This document shows positions 46,701-56,992 of a stretch of DNA of 64,000 nt, in pieces (position 1 is the stretch's first letter; every line of letters starts with the position of its first letter). The notes below the pieces were generated by a model. The model made no database searches, had not been told where the DNA came from, and saw nothing but the letters and a program-made list of their open reading frames with translations. The stretch spans positions 29,157 to 93,156 of the forward strand of contig JAMYHX010000157.1 in NCBI GenBank assembly GCA_025529335.1, given 5' to 3'. This DNA comes from Rhizopus sp. PT2906. Taxonomy: Eukaryota > Mucoromycota > Mucoromycetes > Mucorales > Rhizopodaceae. The translations under genes were made by a program, and so were the position numbers.

Positions 46701-49209
46701 GCTGCTGTTGCAGCGCCATGGCGATGTCCGTAATCATTTTGTCCAGAAAGCAAAAACTCAGAGTTGGAGCCGTATGAGACGTGGGATAGATTGTCAAAAC
46801 TCTGGTCGCGGTCCATGCTCATTATGGGCGCATTTAAACTAGCCATATTTTCTGTGTATCGTTTTTCATCCTTTTGTCGTCTTTGTTCTTCTTTTTCAAC
46901 TGTTCGTAATTTATTTTCTAATGTTATCCAAGCTTCTTCACTCAAATATATCTACTCATCATCCTTTAGCTCAAATTTTCTCTCTTTTATAATCTTTATT
47001 TTACCTTGGTCGCTCCTAGTTGAGCCTGTGATAAAGACCAGCCATATTGAGCAATAGTCGCTTGACACTTGTCTTTATCGCTTGTAGATACATCTATATT
47101 TTCTATCTGGCTGGCGTATCTCTCAATAAATTCATCGTGGAAATAAGAAATGGTATAAACCGTTTTCATCTTTTCACATATCTGTGGAATCCCCCATGCT
47201 CTGATCTGTGCTCTCACCTTGTTACTATCAAACTGATTGGGGGCCGCGTTGTCATTGGGTCTGATACAGAATACAAACCAAGGCACTGTCTCGTCGAGCG
47301 TGGCAAATAGATCGTCTAATGACTTGTTGAGCTGAGACAGCAGCATGGAGACATGCTTCTTGTAGGTAGGTTCACCAGTCTCCGGGATTGTTGCTTCTAT
47401 TGCTCCCGACTGACGCTTTCGTCGTGTTGTTTTCGATCGACGCATCGAAGGACCGCGGAGAGGGCCACTTGGTTGCTGAGCGTTCAATATAGCATCGGTA
47501 TGTTTTGGATGGCTTTCTGTACTAATACTCTTGTCTGCAAACAGTTCCACGACAAAACTGTTGAAAGATGCAGGTGAATGATCGCTGCCTCGAATGAGTT
47601 GTACAAGTTCTGCATTAAGGACATCTTTATTGGACTCTACAAAGCCCTCAGGATTATATGTAACCTGTCCAGCGAAATGTTGTACAGCAAATAGGTGCTG
47701 ACCAGTCTCTGAAGACTTGGGCACAAATGATCCATGGTTGCCGTTATGCTTTGTAAAACTGTCGAGCATTTGGGCGTCTGTGCCTGATAGCTTGGCTTGT
47801 CGGTTGGCCAGGTCAATCAATCCATGTTTAGGTCGTACAAGTAGTTCAACACAAGCCTGATTGTTGAAATAAGGGATATCTACCACTGGCAATCCTTCCA
47901 TGCGATACTCTTCTGTATCTGCTTCAAATATGTTTCGCTGACAGAAATGCTGTAGTCGTTCATTTGCCAAATTGACGCAGAATGCATTAAAGTTGTTGTA
48001 TGGCTGATTATGTAATCGCGGTCCTGGAAAATCCAAGATGCCGATGAAGCTGTGTGTAGTGTCTGTGCAGAGCCTTGAATTAATATACTCCACCAGCCAA
48101 GAAAACAAAAGGGAATACAAAGCCCTCACGATTTCGTCTCGCTGCTGTGCTGCACCGGCTGAATCCAAAATGGCTGATGTTACGTCCTTGTTGATAATGA
48201 CAGTCTTGTAAGTCATCAAGTTCTCTAATGCTCGAGGATCAACGCCCAAAAAATCCGCACAGATATCAAGTACATCTGGATTCTTCACAAAGGCTGCCTC
48301 CTGAATCGTATGATCTTCTGTAAACTCAAGCTGTCCAAGGTGAAGTAAGCAGGCAATAAACTGCCAGATGCGTGCCTGATACTTTTTATTGATCCCTAAT
48401 GATTTCATTGCCAGTTTGAGCTGCTGAAATTGCTGCCCTTCCTTCCCGGAAGCTGCCATTCGTCTGGGTATATATCGATAGAATACATCATCATCTAACT
48501 GCAAGATTGTCTTTTCCTCTGTACTCGCTCCGGAAAAGATCTGGTAAAAGATATGAAATGTCTGTTCGTTGACTGGACACTGTGTCAGTCGAGACTTGTC
48601 AAGTAAATAATTCAGGAGCTTGGCGCCAGTCATCCGACCTCTTTCATTAAATTGTAACTCAACATACTTTCCAAATCGAGAAGCATTATCGTTTAGTCCT
48701 GTACGCGCATTACCAAATGATTCGAGAACAATTTGAGCATTCGATATCTGTGACTGAAGCTTGGTTTCTTTCTTTTGTGAAGATAAATGGACAAGATGAT
48801 CGAGAATATATTTGAAGTTTTCGGTTTTTCCACTTCCTGACTCTCCACTAAAGATTAAATATTAGTAAAAAAGGGTAATATACAAACACTGCTTTTAACT
48901 TTACCCAAGGATAATAGACTGATCAATACCTGTTCTTCTCATGTGCAAGTAAGCTTGGTTCGTTAGCTTGTAAATGTGAGTCGGTAAAGGTTCCAAACTG
49001 TCAGCACTCGTATCTTTATATTCTGTCACATATTGAAAGCTTTGTAAAGGTACAGACTTGTAAGGATTGACAGCAACAAATGCGGAATCACTAATCTTGC
49101 TATAAAACACATTATTTAGAAATGCTTCCTTTAGACACTGAGTTAGGCTGTCTTCAGTCTTTTGTTCCCGATCACATAGATCGAACTGACTTTTAGGCTT
49201 TGTTGTCAT
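43733..49209 (-). CDS. Chitin synthase with N-terminal myosin motor-like domain (class V/VII)
   Basis: Membrane enzyme that polymerises N-acetylglucosamine into chitin, fused to a myosin head. Exons 49209-48905, 48847-47005 and 46951-43733 give about 1788 aa. The motor domain has the P-loop GESGSGKT (about 103-110, completed by the first splice) and a switch I-like NDNASRFGKYVEL. The region where myosins have DISGFE reads LDFPGPR, as in other chitin-synthase motors. After the motor come a Gln/Lys helix and a linker, two TM segments, a cytochrome b5-like domain (AIRGEVFDLTKYAPHHWAGQ) and the GT2 domain with VDADTEV, LGEDRYLTTL and QRRRW. Several TM helices and a Pro/Ser/Tyr-rich tail ending QYRSQSPFH follow. 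No DEK-C domain is visible at the C-terminus. The stop is about 150 bp from the convergent M13 gene. Confidence 0.95.
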
Positions 49210-49411
49210 GGTGATTACAGCCCAGGGTCAGTAGTAGAAAAGAAAAGAAAAAAAAAAAAATCGGCCCGAGAAAGTTTATTTTTAGGATCATCTTGACTTC
49301 AAAAAGTTTAGTCTAGTCTGTTCCTTGATTTTTTTTAATAATAATAATAATTTCCCTTTTTTAGACCTTTTTTCTTAATGTCCCTTTAATGAGAATAAAT
49401 ACTTTATATTT

Positions 49412-50415
49412 TTAAAATCTGATCTTTCTTTTTCTTCCTGTATATTTAGAATCATTAGCCACCACTTTGTCGCCTTTTTCACGAGCAATCTTCTTTTTGT
49501 TATTGATCCAGTCTTTTGTCTTGACACTCTTTCTATCACTTCTTCTACGTCGTGTATGTTGTCGTCTCTTTTCATATTGAATTGATTGAGCTTCATCCGG
49601 ATGCAGTTCTCCGTCTTCTCCTAACGCCTTGGGCATCTGATTCTTTACACCTGACTGTTGGCCAGCAAAGAGACATAGGTAATATTTTTTAGCCTTTTTG
49701 GAGTTGGGATAATCCACGAGAAGACCACCTTCGAAACCACATTTGGTGGCCACGTCAATGATAAGCTCTATTTGATCGTCATTTTCTGGATAAAATTGAA
49801 AGACGGCACGAGCGCCCTTGTTGAGTGAAGCATATAGTGTTGAAAAGAATCGTTGTAATCTAGCTTTGGGTCGATTGATGGTTTTGTCTGCGTTACATAA
49901 CCATTGTAAGACGGATATACTATTCATCATAAGCTATCTCCTCCCTTTTCTAGTTATCTTATAAATATTACCTTATCGCACCATCAAACACACCAGGTCT
50001 AAATCCCATACCTTGTCCAGCATCCTGTAAGAACAAGTCGCCTTCTACTTCACGCTCATTGGCTACGTCCAACATGGCAGATGATATATCCATGCCAACC
50101 CAGATATGTCCTTCTTCTTCTAATATTTCTCCACTTAGACCCGATCCACATCCAATATCTAATAGATATTTCGGTCCTTCAGACAAGTTGAGTAATTCAA
50201 GCGCACGATATGCCATTTCTGCTTGAATAGCAGTGATACGTGAACTATTGTCATTAATATCATGTTGTCTTTTTTCTTTTTGTCTTACTTGTCTGTGTAT
50301 TTTCTAGCTTCGTCTTCACCATAAAACTAAATACTATATTAATATATATATCATACTGTTATGCCAAGTAAAGACTTACAATTTCTGGAGGTGCAATGTG
50401 TTCAGGACGAGACAT
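49412..50415 (-). CDS. BUD23: 18S rRNA (guanine-N7) methyltransferase Bud23
   Basis: SAM-dependent enzyme that methylates a guanine of 18S rRNA and supports small-subunit export. Exons 50415-50380, 50326-50289, 50244-49972 and 49919-49412 give about 284 aa. The reading is MSRPEHIAPPEI-FYGEDEARKYTD, NSSRITAIQAEMAYRALELL, motif I LLDIGCGSGLSG, then DGAISISVLQWLCNA across the last junction. The C-terminus is basic (RRQHTRRRRSDRKSV) and ends with YTGRKRKIRF, as in Bud23/WBSCR22. It lies head-to-head with the mitochondrial uS13 gene. Confidence 0.95.
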
Positions 50416-50645
50416 TATGTATGTTGTTGTATTTATAAAGTAGAGAAAAAGGAGAAAAATAAAGAGTAGTCCTCTAATGTGACAACTAAAAAAAATGCCT
50501 CGGGTGGCTTTGAATGTCAGCAGCGGACCATGGCCATAGACACTATAAACACACACACATAGTGTCGTTTGTGCACATCAACTGGGGCCCTTTCCTTTTT
50601 TTTCTTTTTTTTCTTTTTCCGTTCCTTTCTTTTTTCTTTGCAAAT
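50416..50645. promoter_or_regulatory. 230-bp divergent promoter (BUD23 / uS13m)
   Basis: Head-to-head spacing between ATG 50415 (minus) and ATG 50646 (plus). A T/C-rich leader (50590-50640) precedes the plus-strand start and a (CA)n-like run lies near 50550. Joint control of two ribosome-related genes is inferred. Confidence 0.45.
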
Positions 50646-51120
50646 ATGCTTCATTTACTTGGTGTCAATTTGCCAGACAGAAAGATTATTAGGTAATTCA
50701 ACATCACTCATCTTTGACATTCTTTAACCCTTGTCATATCACCCTAGTCGAGCACTTCAATACTTTTATGGTATTGGTGAAACTACGGCTAATAAAATAT
50801 GTAAAGACTTGTCGATTGCACCTACAGTTAAAGTAGCAGAATTAAGTGAAGTTCAGATCAACGAATTGACCAATACCCTCGCCAACATGACAATTGAAAC
50901 TGATTTAAGGAGACAAGTACGAGAGAGTATTATGCATCATAGAAACATTGGTAATTACATTGGCAGACGACACGCGATGGGTTTACCTGTGAGAGGACAA
51001 AGAACTAGAAATAATGCTAGCACTGCCAAAAAGTTGAATGGAAGATGGCTTCAACGTAGAACAATTTGGACACAAGTACAGCAAACACCATTAAATAATT
51101 TTTTAGAAAAATTCATGTAA
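50646..51120 (+). CDS. Mitochondrial small-subunit ribosomal protein uS13m
   Basis: Component of the mitoribosome small-subunit head. Exons 50646-50692 and 50748-51120 give about 139 aa. The sequence shows the S13 family marks: LGVNLPDRKIISRALQYFYG (completed by splicing), IGETTANKICKDLSI with a helix-hairpin-helix, and the C-terminal HHRNIGNYIGRRHAMGLPVRGQRTR basic stretch. The short length and bacterial-like GQRTRNNAST motif point to the mitochondrial (Sws2-type) rather than cytosolic protein. No cleavable presequence is obvious. Its stop lies 74 bp from the convergent casein kinase gene. Confidence 0.93.
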
Positions 51121-51194
51121 AATAATAATAATAAAACGAAGGGACAATTCTATATCAAAAGCAAAAGAAAGGGGGGGTATCTTCATTATTTTCT

Positions 51195-52714
51195 TTAATC
51201 TTGATGTCCACTGCATGTAACAAAACTGACAAGGCTTTTCCAAAATCCATGCTTCTCTCTTCTTTCTTTTTGTTGACCAAAAGGATCTTGTAAGGGAACA
51301 TAGGCAGGTGCAACTGGCATATCAGTTGTTGATCTATGTCTATTGTCTGCATTATTGTTATTTGTAGCTGTTACAGGAGCTCTTGTTCTTTTATTGTGAT
51401 GCTTGGATTGATGATGACCTGATCTTCTTGCTCTAGCATCCTTTAATTGCTTAAATCGGTTCTAATCAGAACAACAATGAAAATCAATTATAAAAATAGA
51501 ACAAAAAAAAAAAGTTCTTACCTCCCATCCTTTACCGTCATTTAGTAACATCCAATCATGAATGCCATCATCTTTTTCACCTACACGCTCCAACACTTTA
51601 TCAAATAATTCTTTTAAAAAGTCGTAATCAGGTGTCTCTTCAAATCCTAATTTTCGAACATATTGAAGATAAATACCGAATTCCTCTATAAAGATGTTAA
51701 TATATACATAAATGTTTATTCAAACCCCTTTAATTGATCCAATATGCTTACCTGGAAATGCTCCACATAATTCCTTGACAGACGTCGATTGTTTCTTTTC
51801 ACCAATCTTTTCATACTTCTGCTTGTTTGTTGCTGCTTTAAGACCTTGCCAAGGAAGTGAACCACGCAAAAAGTACATAAAGACATGACCTAATGCTTCT
51901 AAATCATCGCGTCTTGATTGTTCTATGTATATAAGGAGAGGCTTAGAAAAGGAGGGTTTAATAAGGAGATGATGTTTTCTTTTTCTAACCTCTTCCCAAA
52001 TGAGTATTGATACTCATATAACGTGCAGTTCCTGATAAACTCCTGCGTTCTCTATATGGAATATGTTTTTTTGTTTTTGGATCACGATATAGTTTAGCCA
52101 TGCCATAATCCACCAAGAAGACCATATTTGCATATTTAGTGCCTGGACGACCAATCAAGAAATTATCAGGTTTGATATCCCTATAAATCAAATTGCGTTC
52201 ATGAACACTTTGTACACGAGAAATCTGTAACAAGAAGATGAGCAAGTTGAAAGAGAGAGAGAAAGATTGAAAATACCATTTGTTTTGCCACCATGGCTAC
52301 AGTCTTTATCGAAAATTTTCGACCACACATATCAAATAAATCTTCTAAACTTGGTCCTAATAAGTCAATGACAAGAACATTATGTAATCCTTCATGACCA
52401 AAATAATAAGCACTAGGCACACCAGCTATAATAATAAAGTCAGCCTTTTTATCAAGACATCATATCCTATTATTACATGTTCCAGCTAATATTTTATATG
52501 TCCTATATTCATCTCTCAACTGTGGTACTTCTGATTTCCTTGGCTCAAACTTGATGGCAACTGACTGATTATTTAAAAGATTCAAGCCTTCATAAATGAC
52601 ACCAAAACTTCCTTCGCCTAATTTCTTTCCAACTTGATAATGAACACCAACGATGGTACTTGTAGAAGAAGTATTGCTGTGACTACTTGACTTGTCATGA
52701 GCTGACTTTTCCAT
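51195..52714 (-). CDS. Casein kinase I, Yck-type serine/threonine kinase
   Basis: Acidophilic Ser/Thr kinase. Exons 52714-52477, 52425-52277, 52224-51990, 51922-51752, 51685-51522 and 51461-51195 give about 407 aa. Motifs: glycine loop KLGEGSFGVIYEG, catalytic lysine VAIKFEP, FGHEGLHNVLVIDLLGPSLE, catalytic loop YRDIKPDNFLIG, and DYGMAK in place of DFG, as in the yeast Yck1/2/3 group. The CK1 signature RRSLSGTARYMSINTHLGRE spans a junction. The C-terminal extension is basic and Asn-rich, ends VTCSGHQD, and has a single cysteine near the end rather than the classic terminal CC palmitoylation pair. The membrane location typical of Yck kinases is therefore uncertain. Confidence 0.93.
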
Positions 52715-53067
52715 AATGACTTATAATAAAAAGAGAAAAAGAGAAAAGAAAAAGAAGTGAGAAAAGGGAAATAAAAATAAATTCAAGTCAGCACGTGTGA
52801 AATATCGGTGTTTTAATGGCAAAGTGTGCCCACATCAACAAAAAAAAGATGCCACATCGTGTTTGATATGCTTCCTCTCCTAAATATAGCTTCCTCTTTT
52901 CTTTTTGACACACCAGCAGCAAGATTAAAATAAAAGGGTACAAAATAGAATTATAAAGATGAGCTTGATATTTACGGCCTAATGCATGCTTTTAAAAGAA
53001 TGTGAATAAAAAATTAAAGCTGGTGTAGTTGAAAATATTTCATTTCTTTCTTCTTTCTTACTTGGTC
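52715..53067. other. Divergent intergenic region (casein kinase / multicopper oxidase)
   Basis: A purine-rich tract adjoins the kinase start and a T/C-rich tract (53038-53060) precedes the oxidase ATG. No gene is seen in between. Confidence 0.5.
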
Positions 53068-55232
53068 ATGAAGAGATTAATCATTGGCAGTTTGTTAGTT
53101 ACTCTCTGTCACGCTGCTCTTAGGCGATTTGAATTGAATATTAATTATAAAGATATCAACCCTGACTGTCACAGTCGTTCATTCAGAGTACCTACCATCA
53201 ACGGCCTCTTTCCTGGTCCAACCCTTTACGCCACTCAAGGCGATGAAGTCGAGATATTGGTAAGAAATAGGCTGTCTAATGCAAACACGAGCATTCATTA
53301 TCACGGTATTCGACAAATCGGTTCCACCGAATCCGATGGTGTACCTGGTGTCACTCAAGATGCAATCACCCCAGGCTCCACTTTTGTTCACCGTTTCTTG
53401 CTCCATCAACAAGCAGGAACCTACTTTTATCATGCTCACGTTGGGCTTCAAGATGATTCTGTTCAAGGCGCGTTCATTATTTATGAATCTTCAGAAGCCG
53501 ATCCAAACGCCCATAAATCTATAGAGAAGCGTTCCTGTAAAGATAAAGGCAGCAGTAGCGATGATGATGTTGAATTTAGTGATATTGGTGATTATGACCT
53601 TGCTTACGATCACAGCCATTCTCGTCATCATTATCATCATGATCATTATTACGACAATTCCAGGGTGTACAATCAAGTTGCTGATAGCTATGATGACGAA
53701 GAAAATTACGATTACGATGAAGATTACGATCCGGCCTACGTGACCCCTAAAATATACAAACAGAAACGGCAGCTCAGAGCTGGTCCCTACACATACCAAA
53801 AAGATCTTATTCTCCAACTGAGTGAATGGTGGCACGATGAACTGGATAGCCGTCAAGACTATTACATGGGAAGTGTCTTCAAGTACGATCACGGATCGGA
53901 CAGTATCTTGATCAACGGCAGAACTGTGCATGATCCAAGCGAGACTAGCAAAGAGACCTGTCCGGGCTATACCACATTTGACGTCGAGCCAAACACGGTC
54001 TATCGTCTTCGCATCATTGGTGGAAACACGTTTAGGACCCTTGCCTTGGCTATCAAGCATCACAATATGACCTTGATCGAGGTGGATGGTGAGCTGGTTC
54101 ATCCGTATGAAACAAGTTTCTTAGAAGTAACCCCTGGCCAGCGATTCTCTGTTCTGTTTCGTACAGGAGACTATACACCTGGTATGGTATTTGCTATAGG
54201 CACAAGCTATCTCTGGCGTCAACGTGGTCGAGGCATCACTGAGAACGGATTTGGTTATATACGTTATGTTGAACGTGAGAGGGAAGATAATGTGAGCTAC
54301 TTGTTCAAGCCTTTGACGACCGGAGGCAATTCTCGAAAAAAGGGTAATCATCAATGGAATGGAAAAAAAGGTAAACGTGCAGACGAGGGTCATCATAACA
54401 GACATGACAACGGAAAGTCATCTGGAGGAGGATGGGGAGGAAAAGGAGGGGGTGGTGGTGGAGGATGGGGAAATCATCATCGTCCTCAGCCATTCATTGA
54501 AGAGTTACCGACGTTTCCTAAACTGGACAGACCTGACTGGCTCTGGCATAATATTGCACCCTTGGCAGGCCGTGATCCTATGCTAGACGAGATGAACGTT
54601 CGAACTATCAAACTTCATACTACCATGAACCAGATGTCAGACAATACAACACGGTATTTGGTAAATCATCGCGTAAATCCTGATAGACATATTCCAGCCA
54701 TCCATCATTATAGACATTTTAGACATCATCATCACAAGCGAGCAACAGACGAATACGACGATAATTATTATACAGACTTGCATACTTACCGTATTGCATA
54801 TAATGAAACAGTAGATTTAGTATTTCAAAACAGTAAAAATAGAGATGGTGGCTGTCTACTACACCCTTGGCACACGCACGGTCATTCTCATTACGTGATT
54901 GCTTCTGGGCCTGGTGACTATAACCATACACTTCATAAGCATGTCAGAAACTTCAAGCATCCATTATACAAGGATACATCAGTAGCATACCCTTACTTTT
55001 CTAATGACGGATCAGAAGGCTGTGGCTGGACTAAAGTTAGAATCAAAGCGGTAAAGACAAATATTCACAACATTTATAATTGGCTCTAATATTGTGCTTT
55101 ATTATTCAGGACAATCCTGGATTTTGGGCAGTCCATTGTCATATTACGACACACATGATACAAGGAAAGATGATTGTGCTAGAAGAAGCGCCGGATCTGA
55201 TTAGTAGGTTCAGCCTTTACAATCGTCAATAA
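53068..55232 (+). CDS. Secreted multicopper oxidase with low-complexity insertions
   Basis: Copper oxidase of the laccase/ascorbate oxidase superfamily; substrate unknown. Exons 53068-55050 and 55110-55232 give about 701 aa. MKRLIIGSLLVTLCHAA is a signal peptide. Copper motifs: HYHG (77-80), YFYHAHVG (about 120-126), HPWHTHGHSHY, and WAVHCHITTHMIQGKM formed by splicing. Three insertions enlarge it: an Asp/Tyr/His-rich segment (about 156-234) lying between the KR dibasics at 154-155 and 233-234, a Gly/His/Lys-rich segment (54325-54490) with KKGKR near its start, and a His-rich segment (54682-54790) containing HHHHKR. Core spacing otherwise fits a family of about 550-600 aa. No C-terminal membrane anchor is visible, unlike Fet3 ferroxidases. 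The stop lies 16 bp from that of convergent RPN13. Confidence 0.92.
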
Positions 55233-55248
55233 AAATTATTACTTTATT

Positions 55249-56727
55249 TTAATCCTCTTCCATCGCGTTACTGCTCTTCTCTTGTGCTTGTTTTTCAATC
55301 GCATTCAAAAATAATTCGACACTGTATCCTGCAGAGGGATCTAAGCCCAACTGTGAAAGTAATGGCCCCAGTTGTCCTGTTTGAAGAGCCACCGTCAGGC
55401 TTTGAACAGCTTGGCTGAATTGAGGGCTTCTGACTACCTGTCTGACTTCTTCGGCTGTCTTTTCAGATTCTTCAGGTAAATAAGGTACCAATGACTCACA
55501 CACTTCAGGGTCATTTAGCAGAGGAGTCAGTGTCTGACTATTAAGTATATCTGTCAATGCAAGTGATTGTACTGGTCCTAATGAAGATCAGTTAGCTCCT
55601 TATCATTATTTTTGTCTGTCTTTATTTACCTCGTTGCCCGCTCATGCTTGCAAGCATTTGAGCAAGTTGTGCATAATCAGGATTGTTTCCAGTACTTGCA
55701 TTATTAGCCGTAGCAGCAGAGTCTGTAGTAGTAGTGGTGGTGGTGGTGGCAGTGGCAGCAGGAGTGGCAGTAGGTGTATCTACAGAAGTGGGTGCAGCGA
55801 CTGTTGGTTCTGGTTCGCGTTCTGGCTCGTGCTCCTGCTCTTGTTCCTGCTGTTGTTGTTCAGCAACAGGACGCGATACCTCTTCTCTTAATGTAGATGT
55901 GCCTCTTACTCGTGGTTCGTTTCTTGATCTTTGTCTGCTTCTATATATATTCCAATAAATACACTGCCCAAACATGGTTTCCCTCTATATCTTTTACCTG
56001 CTGATACTATTGAGAAATTCCAAGATATTTTCCTCTGTGATATTAGCATCTAATAAAAGGAAGCTGTTATTGACCTGTTGTCCTGCTGTTTGTTTATTGA
56101 CTACCTTGACTTTCAGCGCCACTTAACAGACGCATAATCTCTGCGTGAGAGGTAGAGTCATCTAAATCAGCCGACATGCTTTCTGGACTCTCAATAAACT
56201 CATTCACACTGTTGGCATTCTCATCGTCTTTTTCTTCACTCTTGTCTTGCATCCAATAAAAGTGCTTTTCACGAGAACTGTTGAACTTTAACATATACAC
56301 ACGGCCTGTTGTGCATTGAGATACTCTGACAAATTTGGCTTCAGAAGGAAAAATGATGATATCCTACAATTTTGTTTAGATGACGTGTACATGTATATGT
56401 ATAAAAACACGTTACGTCTTCAGGTTCAGCATGTGAGTTACGTTCTTTCCAATAGAAATGCAGTAGTTGATCGTCAGACTATACGTAATTAAGGTTAATA
56501 TATATATATATATGTATATATATTTATGAATATGTCACAGTCTTTGTAATACCTGGTCCATGTAGATCGTTCTAATAATAAAGTTTAGAACATCATAATA
56601 AAATTGGTCTTGTTTGTCCTTACCCTTTCCTTAGATCTGGCTTGATCAAGTTACCTTCTATAATACATTTGCCTGCATTAAATTCTACTAAATACCTTCT
56701 CACAGGTGCTGTTTGAAATAAACTCAT
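55249..56727 (-). CDS. RPN13: Proteasomal ubiquitin receptor Rpn13/ADRM1
   Basis: Subunit of the 26S proteasome cap that binds ubiquitin and, through its C-terminal domain, recruits a UCH37-type deubiquitinase. Exons 56727-56624, 56571-56553 (19 nt), 56478-56416, 56363-56105, 56049-55998, 55940-55630 and 55577-55249 give about 378 aa. The PRU domain reads YLVEFNAGKCIIEGNLIKPD, TIYMDQ, LLHFYWKERN, FVRVSQCTTGRVYMLKF and HFYWMQD. A linker rich in Gln, Glu, Pro, Ala and Thr follows, then a DEUBAD domain (GPVQSLALTDILNSQTLTPL to FLNAIEKQAQEKSSN). Length and order match the full-length Adrm1-like form rather than the short yeast Rpn13. It diverges from the E2 gene. Confidence 0.95.
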
Positions 56728-56992
56728 TATATTGTGTGCGTGTATATGTTTAGAAGAAAGAAATAGAGGCCTAAAAAGCCAACCAAAAAAGTCACACTAT
56801 TCAAAGAAAACCTTTCGGAGTTCTTGTTCCCTTTTTTTTTCGCTCTGTATACTTTATGGAGACATATCACCAAGACAAGTTTCCCACGGGCGAGTAAATA
56901 AGACACCATCATTTTCCCACTTTCATATTTTCTTTCTTTCATCTCTTTCTGTCTATATTCACCATTGTCTCTCTCTCTCTTTTGTTCATCGG
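56728..56992. promoter_or_regulatory. 265-bp divergent promoter (RPN13 / branched-chain E2)
   Basis: Head-to-head spacing of the two start codons. It contains a T/C-rich stretch (56930-56985) before the plus-strand ATG. Bidirectional use is inferred from layout. Confidence 0.45.

Noticed and set aside
56094..56105. Very short (19- or 30-nt) intron joins in RPN13
   Set aside because: Too short for splicing; a 55-nt intron ending TTTTATTAG at 56050 restores frame and was preferred.
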